The translations under genes were made by a program, and so were the position numbers. The notes under the pieces were generated by a model that did not search any database, was not told the origin of the DNA, and saw only the letters and a list, made by a program, of their open reading frames with translations. A stretch of 64,000 nt of DNA from Bacteroidota bacterium (GTDB lineage Bacteria; Bacteroidota; Bacteroidia; Sphingobacteriales; Sphingobacteriaceae): contig JAHJVW010000027.1 of NCBI GenBank assembly GCA_018828585.1, positions 42,838 to 106,837 of the forward strand, given 5' to 3'. Shown here in pieces: positions 17,394-26,850 of this stretch. The first letter of the stretch is position 1, and each line of letters starts with the position of its first letter.

Positions 17394-18106
17394 TAAAATA
17401 TAGTGAAGAAATTCTTTAAAGCACTAATATATTCTGGTGAATGAATTCCTTGTTTGGCATAGATACAAAAATCATTAAAAACTAAATCAGCATTTTTGTT
17501 TTTACTAAAGCTAATGATGTGTCTAATAGTTGCCTTATCTGCATAAGAACGAATCTTATAACACTCATTAGGATATAAGGAAAAGTCGGGAGCTAATTCT
17601 TGCAACATCAGCGATATTTCAACTGGTACGATAACTTGCAAACTTCCTTTATCGCTTAGGTGGTGATTTGCAACCCTTAATAAGTCCAAGAAAAATTGCT
17701 CGTTGGTATGTTTAGAAATATTTTTATTGTCCTTTGGAGATTTTAAGGCATTTAAAAAATAGGGTGGATTTGATACCATCAGATCATATTTATTTTGAGG
17801 ATGGTGCTCAAAAAATGCTACAAAGCCAAAATGATGGGATTTTAATCGCTCATGAAATAGTGAATGATTAAAATTTAGGCTCGCTTTTTCAAAAGCGGTT
17901 AGGTCTATATCGATTCCATCAATAATTGCATGATGGTTTCGCTGAGCCAGCATCAAAGCAATGACTCCTGTCCCTGTTCCAATATCTATAATGGTTTTGA
18001 CTTCTTCAACAGCTGCAAGAGCGCCCAATAAAACTGCATCTGTATTTATTTTCATGGGACAGTTTTCCTGATCGATTACAAACTCTTTAAAATGGAATAA
18101 AGACAT
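17393..18106 (-). CDS. trmN6: tRNA1(Val) (adenine(37)-N6)-methyltransferase-like, intact copy
   Basis: I chose the ATG at 18106 (MSLFHFKEFVIDQENCPMKI); a start five codons upstream is possible. Motif I IIDIGTGTGVIALMLAQRN and motif IV MVSNPPYF identify an N6-adenine methyltransferase of the YfiC/TrmN6 family. CPMKINTDAVLLGA at the N-terminus is diagnostic. It would modify A37 of tRNA-Val. The first 60 or so codons, with upstream sequence to 18125, are repeated at 25823-26015 (about 94 percent identical by hand count) as a truncated second copy; this is the complete one. Confidence 0.9.
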   Translation of the reverse strand: MSLFHFKEFVIDQENCPMKINTDAVLLGALAAVEEVKTIIDIGTGTGVIALMLAQRNHHAIIDGIDIDLTAFEKASLNFNHSLFHERLKSHHFGFVAFFEHHPQNKYDLMVSNPPYFLNALKSPKDNKNISKHTNEQFFLDLLRVANHHLSDKGSLQVIVPVEISLMLQELAPDFSLYPNECYKIRSYADKATIRHIISFSKNKNADLVFNDFCIYAKQGIHSPEYISALKNFFTIF

Positions 18107-18125
18107 CGTCAAAATTACCAATTAT
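17933..18125 (-). repeat. Direct repeat, copy 1 (5' end of intact trmN6)
   Basis: This 193-bp segment aligns without gaps to 25823-26015 in the same orientation, with 11 mismatches by hand count. It covers the trmN6 start and about 58 codons. Similarity stops abruptly on the upstream side at 18125/26015 and fades on the gene side. The two copies bracket the glycan module of 18446-25567. Confidence 0.9.
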
Positions 18126-18445
18126 TATGCCCTACGAAAATGAAAATAAACAGATAGAATCCAAATAAAAATTCTTGAGTCTTAATAAGTGCCCATAAAG
18201 TTGCTATTTATGCTACCTAATATAAATAACTATCCTTTATAGATTTGATGTCATAATTATATATTGAATCTGCATATTGTTCATTATTAAATACAGAATA
18301 CTCAGTTAATTTCTAAAATTTTAATCCTAAAAATTTGATTAATAGTTCTAATGGCATTTTTGAGAGCTTTTTCATATTTGAGGAATAACTTTTGTAAGTT
18401 ATTTCAAAATAATTAGCGCATAAATACCCGAGCAATATAATTTAC
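18126..18445. other. Intergenic region upstream of the first glycan module
   Basis: This 320-bp spacer is very AT-rich and has no gene. A short hairpin (AATAACTT/AAGTTATT, 18384-18391 with 18396-18403) lies about 45 bp before the response-regulator ATG. It should contain promoters for trmN6 and the module, but neither was recognised. Confidence 0.4.
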
Positions 18446-18829
18446 ATGGCAAATAACAAAATACTAGTGATTGATGATGAGAGATTGATTAATAAATTTT
18501 TAGCATCAAGACTGGAAAGAGAAGCTTGGGATGTAGATACTGCAATTGATGGCATAGAGGCCATGAATAAGATTACCCGAAATAAATATGATTTGATTCT
18601 TACCGACTTGATTATGCCCAATGTTGCAGGCTTAGAGTTGGTGATATACATTAAAAACTCAAAACTCAATGCTGATGTACCTATAATTGTAATTTCTTCC
18701 TTGACTTCTGATAATGTAATTCTAGATGTTTTATCTATTGGAGTGGAGGAATATATTTCAAAACCATTCTCTATGAATGTGGTAATTGCTAAGATCAAGC
18801 AAATTCTTGGGAAAAAATCTGTTGCCTAA
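18446..18829 (+). CDS. Single-domain response regulator (module 1)
   Basis: The 127-residue protein is a CheY-like receiver with no output domain. Acidic pocket D10/D11, phospho-acceptor D54 (LTDLIMP), switch S84 and K106 (SKPF) are all present, so it should be phosphorylatable. It opens a run of four more plus-strand genes (HEAT, GT2, YaiO, DUF4838). No histidine kinase lies nearby. With no DNA-binding domain, it probably works by protein contact, and the HEAT protein encoded 44 bp downstream is the obvious partner. Its counterpart in module 2 is at 29924-30286. Confidence 0.9.
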   Translation: MANNKILVIDDERLINKFLASRLEREAWDVDTAIDGIEAMNKITRNKYDLILTDLIMPNVAGLELVIYIKNSKLNADVPIIVISSLTSDNVILDVLSIGVEEYISKPFSMNVVIAKIKQILGKKSVA

Positions 18830-18873
18830 TCTTAGGTAGATCATTTTTTATAATAAAATAGTACAACGCTTTT

Positions 18874-20001
18874 ATGTTCCATCCCTTCCATTGGCAACAA
18901 TACCCTGTAATTATCATGATTGCGCTAGTAGTCTCATTTTTGGCCTTAGCCATGATTTTTGTTACACTTGGAATAATCTATTTTCATAGGATTAAAACCG
19001 AGGATACAAATGAGGAAGAAGCAGCTTCAGAACTAATTATTATTGAGGAGTTAAATAAACACATCTTACGCTATGATTCTTTAAATGAGGTTCCTGAAAA
19101 GGAATTACTAAACGTTATTAACAAACTTACAAGACTAAAGCAAAAAAGTCTGGTTTTTACAAAGGTTCTTACCAGAACTTTAATGAGTTTTAGCATACTC
19201 CTTACTGGAACAATTCAACTGGTTATCAACGCAACTTATAATCTTTTAAAACTTCAGGAAGACACCTTTAAAAAATTAAAGAGCAAACTTTGGTTTGTAA
19301 AAATAGAGGGGTTAAGAGAGGTGCAGGAAATAAATGATAACGATTCTATTTCACAAGTTATCACCTTAACAAAGGATAATAATATTAATGTAAGAGTTTC
19401 AGCTTATGCTGCATTAATACAGCTTGATAGCAAGGAGAAATATAAATTTTTAGATGATGAACAAGAGACTTTAACCCTATGGCACCAGATTATCCTTACC
19501 AATGCCATGGAAAAGATAGATTCAAATGAACTCCCTGATTTTAAAAGATATTTAGGAAGCACCAATAATAGCATAGTACTATTATGTATGAAACTGATAT
19601 TACATTACAACCAGCTTAACGCAGTTAGCAGCTTGATTAAACTGCTTAGCCATAAGGATGATGAAATAAGATGTTTTGTAATTCAAGCACTTGGAAAATT
19701 AAATGCAGATGAAGCAGAACAACAACTAATAGAACGTTATCCTAAAGAATCTTTAGGTAACAAAACACAGATATTGTTATCATTGGGAAATATCATAAGT
19801 CTTATCTCCCTAAAATTCTTAACAGATAAATTCATTAGAGGAGAGCATTTTGATATTCTAAAAAGCGCAGCGGAAGCTATAAATACTTTTCCGCAAGAGC
19901 TCAAAAAATTGGTTCCTATAGATTCTACTTTGTTAGATGAAAAGCAGATAACTTTAATTAAGCATTATGAAGAACCTTTAAATTTGTATGGAAGCATTTA
20001 A
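18874..20001 (+). CDS. Membrane-anchored HEAT-repeat protein (module 1)
   Basis: The 375-residue protein has an N-terminal transmembrane helix (about 12-37) followed by HRIK, which by the positive-inside rule puts the rest in the cytoplasm. After a second hydrophobic stretch (about 109-125), helical HEAT repeats run to the end, for example LIKLLSHKDDEIRCFVIQAL (about 256-275). HEAT arrays are protein-binding scaffolds; no catalytic site is seen. It overlaps the glycosyltransferase by 14 bp, so the two are co-translated and probably form a complex. The module 2 HEAT protein shares the layout and phrases such as YPKE(S/T)L. Confidence 0.82.
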   Translation: MFHPFHWQQYPVIIMIALVVSFLALAMIFVTLGIIYFHRIKTEDTNEEEAASELIIIEELNKHILRYDSLNEVPEKELLNVINKLTRLKQKSLVFTKVLTRTLMSFSILLTGTIQLVINATYNLLKLQEDTFKKLKSKLWFVKIEGLREVQEINDNDSISQVITLTKDNNINVRVSAYAALIQLDSKEKYKFLDDEQETLTLWHQIILTNAMEKIDSNELPDFKRYLGSTNNSIVLLCMKLILHYNQLNAVSSLIKLLSHKDDEIRCFVIQALGKLNADEAEQQLIERYPKESLGNKTQILLSLGNIISLISLKFLTDKFIRGEHFDILKSAAEAINTFPQELKKLVPIDSTLLDEKQITLIKHYEEPLNLYGSI

Positions 20002-21424
20002 AGAATGGTCACACTTCATCTTTAACAATGCAATTTATTATTATAGTGTGACTATAATGTTCAGTTATGGATTGTTGGCACTTTTTAGTCTACGGGAAAT
20101 CAAAAAATACAAACAAAAAGATAATCTATTTGACTATCAGTTATTGTTAAGCTCTCCTTATTTACCCAGTATTTCAGTTATCGCACCAGCTTTTAATGAG
20201 GGAAAGGTTATCCTTAATGGACTACAATCATTCCTTTCACTCAGCTATCCCAAGTTTGAGGTCATCCTCGTTAATGATGGCAGTACTGATGATACTTTAC
20301 AACAACTCATTGATGAATATGAACTGGTAAAGGTAGACTTTGCCTATCACGAGGTGATCAAAACACAACCTGTTAAGCAAATTTTCAAATCAACCAACCC
20401 AGCTTATTCCAAATTGGTGGTTATCGACAAAGAAAATGGTAATAGCAAAGCGGATGCATCTAATGCAGGGATTAATGCTGCAATTTATCCGCTATTTCTG
20501 TGTACCGATGTAGATTGTATCCTCCACAAGGACACCTTGATCAAATTGGTTAAACCATTTATAGAAGAACAAGATAGAGTCATTGCAAGTGGCGCAGCCA
20601 TTAGGATCTCAAACTCTTGTGAAGTTAAAAATGGATACATCAAGAAGGTAAATGCACCCAGACAATTTCTACCTCTTTTTCAGGAGCTAGAGTATATTAG
20701 AGCATTTATTTTGGGCAGGATGGCCTGGAGCAGTATCAATGCATTAATGCTTGTGTCTGGTGGTCTAGGCCTTTTTGATAAAGATATTGTGATAAAAGCA
20801 GGGGGCTACAATCATGTTTCTTTTGGCGAAGATATGGAACTCATCAGCAGAATGCGGATATACATGCATGACCATAAATTAAAATATAAGGTGCGCTACA
20901 TCCCAGAATCCTTGTGCTGGACAGAAGTTCCCTCTGATATAAAAATTTTTGCTAGGCAACGTACAAGATGGTCTAAGGGATTGGCACAAACACTATGGTT
21001 TCATAAAAAAGTAACTTTCAACCCAAAGTATAAAATATTTGGGCTCCTCACATTTCCCTACTTCATCCTATTTGAATGGCTTGCTCCTCTACTGGAATTT
21101 GGAGGAATCATATATTACATTTATCTTATTATTACAGGGCAGATTAATTGGGAATTTGCCATCATTCTTCTTCAATTTGTTTATTCGTTTTCTGTACTTA
21201 TCACCATTACATCAGTACTTTATGATGAAATTACAGGAATAAAGTATTCCAAAAAAAGTGAAGTGTTCAGACTTTGTCTTGCCGCTGTGGCTGAACCATT
21301 TGTTTATCATCCGCTGGTCCTATTTTTCTCCCTACGAGGGGATTGGTTCTTCATCACAAACAAAAAATTATCATGGGGAGTGATGACAAGGATTGGTTTT
21401 AAAAAGAAAAACAAGAAGTTATAA
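19988..21424 (+). CDS. GT2 family membrane glycosyltransferase, probable processive synthase (module 1)
   Basis: The 478-residue protein has an N-terminal helix (about 18-36) and a GT-A domain with VNDGST (95-100), D-x-D at D174-D176 (TDVDC), GEDME (280-284) and QRTRW (324-328). Several C-terminal helices follow (about 340-440). Q-x-x-R-W is the processivity signature of cellulose, hyaluronan and poly-GlcNAc synthases, so a beta-linked polymer is the likely product; the sugar cannot be read. NGNSKADASN (150-159) carries one extra residue compared with the module 2 paralogue, which reads NGGKADALN. It overlaps the HEAT gene by 14 bp. Confidence 0.88.
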   Translation: MEAFKEWSHFIFNNAIYYYSVTIMFSYGLLALFSLREIKKYKQKDNLFDYQLLLSSPYLPSISVIAPAFNEGKVILNGLQSFLSLSYPKFEVILVNDGSTDDTLQQLIDEYELVKVDFAYHEVIKTQPVKQIFKSTNPAYSKLVVIDKENGNSKADASNAGINAAIYPLFLCTDVDCILHKDTLIKLVKPFIEEQDRVIASGAAIRISNSCEVKNGYIKKVNAPRQFLPLFQELEYIRAFILGRMAWSSINALMLVSGGLGLFDKDIVIKAGGYNHVSFGEDMELISRMRIYMHDHKLKYKVRYIPESLCWTEVPSDIKIFARQRTRWSKGLAQTLWFHKKVTFNPKYKIFGLLTFPYFILFEWLAPLLEFGGIIYYIYLIITGQINWEFAIILLQFVYSFSVLITITSVLYDEITGIKYSKKSEVFRLCLAAVAEPFVYHPLVLFFSLRGDWFFITNKKLSWGVMTRIGFKKKNKKL

Positions 21425-21428
21425 AGTT

Positions 21429-23336
21429 ATGATAAGAAATAAATTTAAGATAAATCAGCTAAACATTATTGTATTATTTATACTGTTTTTCACTTTTGGA
21501 AGTAAGGTAGTTATGGCTCAAAATAGCGATGAATTATTGAAAGCAGCGCTAAAAGAAACAAATGTGAATCATAATTATAATGCAGCCATTAAATTATCAA
21601 AACAAGGACTAGCAATTAGCCCTAACTATACCGATTTCAGAGTATTATTAGCTCGATTGTACATGCTCACCGATAAAAATAACGAGGCTATTAAAGAGCT
21701 TGAAATAGTATTGAAAAAAAAACCAAAATATATAGATGCATTGGGCTACATGATCAATGCACAACTTATTAATAAAAATTATACTAATGCTTTGACATAT
21801 GCAAATCAATATTTGGGCTATTATCCTGATGATAAGAAGATACTTATAAAAAAACTCTCGATCATTTATCTTAAAAAGGATTATACACTTGGCGAAAGAG
21901 AAATAAATGCTGCCCTAACTAAATACCCAAATGATGATGAGTTAAAGGCTTCTTTCGCATATTTAATACTCGGGGTGGCTTCAAACTACTATAAAAATGG
22001 TGATTGGGTAAAAGCTGAAAAGGAATACAAAAGCGTATTGGCAATTGACCAAAAAAATGCTATCGCATTGCAGACCTTGTTTAATTTATCGTTAAAGATT
22101 AATAAGCCAGAAGCAGCCTTACATTATGCTGAATTAATAAAAAAGTACAAGCTTGATCCTGATATTGATCTTAAAAGAGCAAACTTATTAAAGACAATCA
22201 ATCGGTTTGACGAGGCAGAAGAAATAGCTCGAAACCTCAAAAATCAAAAACCAAATGAGCCAGAAGTTGCGGCACTTTATAAAAACATCCTCTTTGCTCA
22301 AGCAAAATATTTGTTAGAAAATGCGGATACAATAAATGCTATGGGTAGTTACAGAAAAGTCATCCAAGCTTATCCAGCAGATACACTTATAAGAAATCAA
22401 TTAATAAACCTACAATTATTGCAGAAGAGCTACAATGATGCAATTATGACCATAGATACTGCGTTGGTATATTACCATAACCAGCAAGCAATCCAGTTGA
22501 AAAAACTAAGCATTATGCAAATGTCAGCCACAGAAACAGATACCTATAATTTCGCTAAAGTTTTAAACAACTCTTATCCGGAGAATGAAGGAATCAGTAG
22601 CATCTACAATGACCTTTGGGAAAAAACACATCAGAACAGGGTAGGAATGAGTTATGCGAATACTTCCTTTAACCAAACTGGTCGAGAGCCTTGGAATGTT
22701 TACAGCTTTTTCTACACCTCGCACCAGAAGTTTGGATCCCTTACTGGTAGGCTAAATTACGCTGATAGATTCTATGCTAAAGGTTATCAATTTGAGTTGG
22801 AAGCTTATACGGTGCATACCAAAGGATATTCTTATATAGATTTCGCTTATTCTAATGCGCTTGTTTTTCCAAAATTTAAGGCGGCATATTCTTACTTTTT
22901 GCCATTGAAACATAATGATGAAATAGAGATAGGTTCTCGCTATACCAACAATTCGTCAGACATTTTTAGTTTCGCTGCTGCATATGGCAAATTTTTTAAC
23001 AGGTATTATCTAAATTTAAAAACCTACCTCACTCCTATTCATGGAAAAGTTGCAAATGCCTATTTATTAAATCAAAGATATTATTTAACTGGGCTGAGGG
23101 AGGATTATGTTACATTTATTGCCGGATATGGCTTTTCACCTGACAATCGAGCGGTTAACTTTGAAATTAATGATCGGTTAAATCTTCAATCGATAAGTTT
23201 TACGGCCGGATATCAGCAAGCATTTTTCCAACGCCATATTGGAGGTATATTTGCCACCCTTAACAATCAGGAATATGCGCCAGGTAAGAAGCGCAATGAG
23301 CTTGAAATTTCTTTATCTTATCAGTATAAGTTTTAA
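21429..23336 (+). CDS. TPR protein with YaiO-family outer-membrane barrel (module 1)
   Basis: I chose the ATG at 21429 because it opens a good signal peptide (MIRNKFKINQ...VVMAQ, cleaved about residue 31); an upstream in-frame ATG at 21393 lies inside the GT gene. The 635-residue protein has TPR-like helical repeats (about 40-390). The C-terminal beta-rich domain ends in SLSYQYKF with a terminal Phe, as in YaiO-family outer-membrane proteins. It follows the synthase by four bases and could be the outer-membrane exporter, like the TPR barrels PgaA and BcsC. Confidence 0.85.
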   Translation: MIRNKFKINQLNIIVLFILFFTFGSKVVMAQNSDELLKAALKETNVNHNYNAAIKLSKQGLAISPNYTDFRVLLARLYMLTDKNNEAIKELEIVLKKKPKYIDALGYMINAQLINKNYTNALTYANQYLGYYPDDKKILIKKLSIIYLKKDYTLGEREINAALTKYPNDDELKASFAYLILGVASNYYKNGDWVKAEKEYKSVLAIDQKNAIALQTLFNLSLKINKPEAALHYAELIKKYKLDPDIDLKRANLLKTINRFDEAEEIARNLKNQKPNEPEVAALYKNILFAQAKYLLENADTINAMGSYRKVIQAYPADTLIRNQLINLQLLQKSYNDAIMTIDTALVYYHNQQAIQLKKLSIMQMSATETDTYNFAKVLNNSYPENEGISSIYNDLWEKTHQNRVGMSYANTSFNQTGREPWNVYSFFYTSHQKFGSLTGRLNYADRFYAKGYQFELEAYTVHTKGYSYIDFAYSNALVFPKFKAAYSYFLPLKHNDEIEIGSRYTNNSSDIFSFAAAYGKFFNRYYLNLKTYLTPIHGKVANAYLLNQRYYLTGLREDYVTFIAGYGFSPDNRAVNFEINDRLNLQSISFTAGYQQAFFQRHIGGIFATLNNQEYAPGKKRNELEISLSYQYKF

Positions 23337-23341
23337 ATCCC

Positions 23342-25567
23342 ATGTACCGTTTAACTTTCATTTGTCTCATTTTAGCCTCTATGACACAATTTGCATATGG
23401 TCAAATTCAGCTGGTAAAGAATGGGGAGTCACTTTATAAAATAGTGATTGGTGATGGCAGTAAGAATGAAAAAGCAGCTGAAGTACTTGCAGATTATATA
23501 CAAAAAATAACTGGCGCCAAATTACCTATTATAAAAGATAAAGAAAAGTCACAGCAATTTGAGATCCGTGTAGGCGCTACCAATCGTTTTAACACGATAC
23601 AATTTATAGCAGAGGATGGTTTCATATTGCGTACATCAGATAATGCTCTAAATATTTATGCATTAACACCCCAAAGCACATTAAATGGTGTTTATCATTT
23701 CCTCGACTTTTATCTTGGTTGCAGAAAGTTTGCTCCAGAATTAACTTACATCCCAACATCCGCAAATATCATCCTCTCTAATATCAACGACTTGCAGGAA
23801 CCTCAATTCATTTTTCGGCAGATTTATTATCCAAGCCAATATGATGAAGAGTACCGTAACTGGCATAAATTACACCTAATAGAAAATCAATGGGGGCTTT
23901 GGGGACATACTTTTTATAAATTGGTGCCATCAAAAAGCTATTTTAATGATCACCCAGAATATTATGCATTAGTAGAAGAAAAGCGATCACCAGTACAATT
24001 GTGTTTGAGTAATCCAAACACCTTAAATATCGTGGTAAAGCAACTAGCAGTTTTAATGGCAGCGGAGCCAAATAAAAAGTTATGGTCGGTAAGTCAAAAT
24101 GATGGGTTTGGTTATTGTACCTGTGATTTATGCAAAGCTACCGATGATAAATATGGTGGCCCACAGGGATCTATAGTTGCCTTCGCCAATAAAGTTGCGG
24201 CATATTTCCCTAAAAAAACAATTTCAACGCTGGCCTATCTCTATTCCAAACACCCTGTTAAAAACCTAAAAGTAGCAGATAATGTGAGTATTATGCTTTC
24301 TTCTATTGATATGACCAGGACAGAACCCATTAGTCTTAACAATAGAGCTAATGGTTTTAGGAATGATGTGCTGGGGTGGAAAGCAGTTACATCAAACCTG
24401 ATGTTGTGGGATTATGTGGTGCAGTTTACCAATTACTTTAGCCCTTTTCCAAATCTGCAAACGCTGCAACCAAACATGGTCTATTTTGCACAATCGGGTT
24501 TCAATGGCATTTTTGAACAGGGTACCGAATCTGGACCTGGTGAATTTTCTGAGTTAAAATCCTATCTCCTTTCTCGTTTGGCTTGGAATCCAAAAGCGCA
24601 AATCGAAAAAGACAAGGCGGAATTTATGCAAGCCTGGTATGGAGCAGCAAGTCCTTATATGATGAAGTATCAGGAATTATTAGAACAAAACATTTTCACA
24701 GCAGGCAAGAATCTGGATATTTACGGAGGGCCTGTTGCCGAATGGAATTCATGGCTCCAACCAGCACAGATTGAAATTTATAGTGAGCTGTTAGATCAAG
24801 CTGCAACAGCAGTTAATAAAGATACTACTCTTTCAAAAAGAGTAAACAAGGAATATCTCGCATTAGATTATGCAGTTTTACAACAAGCAAGGTTTTACGG
24901 TTTAGAGAAGCATGGGGTTTTTATGCGGAACGGCAACAAATGGGCGGTGCGAGATGGATTTGAGCAAAAGATAAATCGTTTTGTTAATTCGGCAAATGCC
25001 AATGGAATCAAAGAATTGTCGGAAGGAGGTTTATCTCCAGATGCTTACGGTAAAGAATGGCAATCTATTCTTAAACAAGGACCGCTTTTACACAAAGCAT
25101 TAGGAATACCAGTCGAATTTATACAGCCTTTTAATACCGATTATCCTGCCAAAGGCAACCATACTTTAACGGATGGGATACCAGGTTATAACAATTTGCA
25201 ATACAATTACCTGGGTTGGTATAAAACAGATATGGAAATTGTAATAGACCTAGGTAAACCAACAAAAATCAATAGTATTACTGCCGGGTTTCTTGAAGAC
25301 CAACGGCATTGGGCTTTTTTACCTAAACAGGTTACTATTTCTTTCTCTAACGACAAGAATATCTTTGATAATCAGTTGAAAGCTTTACAAGCAATACCCG
25401 AAGAAAACTATATTAAAGAAACACACAGAATAAGATTTAATATCCCAAAGGAGATTATTGCAAGATATATTAGGTTAAAAGCAGAAAAACTAGATAAAAT
25501 TCCCGAATGGCGCAACTTCCCAAATCGCTATAGTTGGATTTTTTGTGATGAGGTACAAGTGGATTAG
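23342..25567 (+). CDS. DUF4838 family secreted protein, probable glycoside hydrolase (module 1)
   Basis: The 741-residue protein has a signal peptide (about 1-20) and an N-terminal region with AAEVLADYIQKITGAKLPI, like the N-terminal domain of alpha-glucuronidases and hexosaminidases. Next comes a DUF4838 barrel with SQNDGFGYCTCDLCK (about 250-264) and LMLWDYVVQFTNYFSPFPNL, then a C-terminal discoidin-like domain (about 600-740). It starts six bases after YaiO and ends the operon. Polymer synthases are often paired with a hydrolase that trims or releases product. No catalytic pair was assigned. Module 2 has an LtaS-like enzyme in place of this gene. Confidence 0.78.
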   Translation: MYRLTFICLILASMTQFAYGQIQLVKNGESLYKIVIGDGSKNEKAAEVLADYIQKITGAKLPIIKDKEKSQQFEIRVGATNRFNTIQFIAEDGFILRTSDNALNIYALTPQSTLNGVYHFLDFYLGCRKFAPELTYIPTSANIILSNINDLQEPQFIFRQIYYPSQYDEEYRNWHKLHLIENQWGLWGHTFYKLVPSKSYFNDHPEYYALVEEKRSPVQLCLSNPNTLNIVVKQLAVLMAAEPNKKLWSVSQNDGFGYCTCDLCKATDDKYGGPQGSIVAFANKVAAYFPKKTISTLAYLYSKHPVKNLKVADNVSIMLSSIDMTRTEPISLNNRANGFRNDVLGWKAVTSNLMLWDYVVQFTNYFSPFPNLQTLQPNMVYFAQSGFNGIFEQGTESGPGEFSELKSYLLSRLAWNPKAQIEKDKAEFMQAWYGAASPYMMKYQELLEQNIFTAGKNLDIYGGPVAEWNSWLQPAQIEIYSELLDQAATAVNKDTTLSKRVNKEYLALDYAVLQQARFYGLEKHGVFMRNGNKWAVRDGFEQKINRFVNSANANGIKELSEGGLSPDAYGKEWQSILKQGPLLHKALGIPVEFIQPFNTDYPAKGNHTLTDGIPGYNNLQYNYLGWYKTDMEIVIDLGKPTKINSITAGFLEDQRHWAFLPKQVTISFSNDKNIFDNQLKALQAIPEENYIKETHRIRFNIPKEIIARYIRLKAEKLDKIPEWRNFPNRYSWIFCDEVQVD

Positions 25568-25759
25568 ATTTATGCGATTGTATATTATTTAACCTATTTT
25601 AAATTCAAATTCAGGCGTATACATCAGTAAAGGAAAAATATCACTTTCCCTAAATCGAATCATAACCAATAATTAACTAGAGGATTATAAAGATTAAGTT
25701 TTAATCTTTAAATCCAACAAGAGCATTTATGAAAAATATGGTGCAGAAAATAAGATCTC

Positions 25760-25996
25760 CTACTTTAAAATCCAATTAGATTCTAAGAAATGATTTCTAT
25801 CAACTCCATAGACAATTATTTTATGGTTTCGTTGGGCAAGCATTAGAGCGATGACTCCTGTCCCTGTTCCAATATCTATGATGGTTTTGGCTTTTTCAAC
25901 AGCTGCAAGAGCGCCCAATAAAACTGCATCTGTATTTATTTTCATAGGGCAGTTTTCCTGATCGATTACAAACTCTTTAAAATGGAATAAAGACAT
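25760..25996 (-). pseudogene. Truncated second copy of trmN6 (5' fragment)
   Basis: The frame begins with the same N-terminus as the intact gene at 17393-18106 (MSLFHFKEFVIDQENC) and keeps motif I (IIDIGTGTGVIALMLAQRN). It loses similarity after about residue 70 and stops at about 78 residues. The catalytic NPPY motif and the rest of the domain are missing, so it cannot be an active methyltransferase. It sits between module 1 and the AraC regulator as a scar of the event that inserted the module. Confidence 0.9.
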
Positions 25997-26015
25997 CGTC
26001 AAAATTACCAATTAT
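25823..26015 (-). repeat. Direct repeat, copy 2 (trmN6 5' end)
   Basis: Ungapped match to 17933-18125 in the same orientation, with 11 differences by hand count. The distance between the copies (7,890 bp) defines the inserted segment. Confidence 0.9.
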
Positions 26016-26061
26016 AAAATTATGGATAGGGTTGATTTAGGTTTTAGACGTTAAGAACAAA

Positions 26062-26631
26062 TTAATATGATCCAGGATTCACAATACCCATACATCGATC
26101 TACTTTTAGTCTCTTAAAATGAGACGGCGTTAAGCCTGTTATTTTTTTAAATTGATTAGATAAATGCGCCACGCTACTGTAATGTAATTTATAAGAGATT
26201 TCAGTCAGAGAAAGCTCATCATAAACCAACAGTTCTTTCACCCGCTCAATTTTATGGGTGATGATATAATGCGCTATATTGACGCCTACCGTTTCTGAAA
26301 ATAAATTGGCTAAATAGGTATAGTTATAGTTTAATTTTTCGCTTAGGTAGTTGGAGAAATTAATTTTTTCTGGCTCCTCTGAATAATGGACCAGCTCCAC
26401 AATTACTTTTTTGATTTTTTCTATCAGGATACTTTTTCTGCTATCCATTAGCTCTAACCCATATTTCAGAAGAGCGATGTTAAGTTTTTCCAATTGAACT
26501 GGAGAAATATTTTCCAATATTTCTATTTCGCCTAACTCTACAATCATACAATGCAAGGCAAGCTTTTTCAACTCTTGTATAACAATCATTTTGCAACGAA
26601 TACATACCATATTTCTGATGTAGAGCTTCAT
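26062..26631 (-). CDS. AraC-family regulator with an N-terminal HMA-like CxxC region
   Basis: I start at the ATG at 26631 (MKLYIRNMVCIRCK) because this matches the start of the paralogue at 39455-40018; 37 codons further upstream are also open. The 189-residue protein has an HMA-like N-terminus with C-I-R-C and a C-terminal AraC HTH with ERVKELLVYDELSLTEISY and YSSVAHLSNQFKKITGLTPS. A metal-sensing role is plausible because the paralogue sits inside the copper cluster. The middle region (about 60-110) is of unknown fold. No target gene lies beside it. Confidence 0.8.
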   Translation of the reverse strand: MKLYIRNMVCIRCKMIVIQELKKLALHCMIVELGEIEILENISPVQLEKLNIALLKYGLELMDSRKSILIEKIKKVIVELVHYSEEPEKINFSNYLSEKLNYNYTYLANLFSETVGVNIAHYIITHKIERVKELLVYDELSLTEISYKLHYSSVAHLSNQFKKITGLTPSHFKRLKVDRCMGIVNPGSY

Positions 26632-26850
26632 AATGGCGTATTGATTATTGAATGAGTTAAAAAATTTATGAAAAGAATGGTTTTTAATAATAGAAATACC
26701 AATAACACAGCCAAAGGGCGAAATAGTGACTAAGGTCATCATTTCAAAAATTAAAATCTTATCTATCCTGTTCCACTAGGGAGTCCTTCGTTAAACTTAT
26801 TTAAAATTTATATAACGCTTATGCTTCCTATTTCCATCATCTCATTTTTT

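Noticed and set aside
18384..18403. Riboswitch or terminator before module 1
   Set aside because: Only an 8-bp AT-rich hairpin; no conserved aptamer elements recognised.
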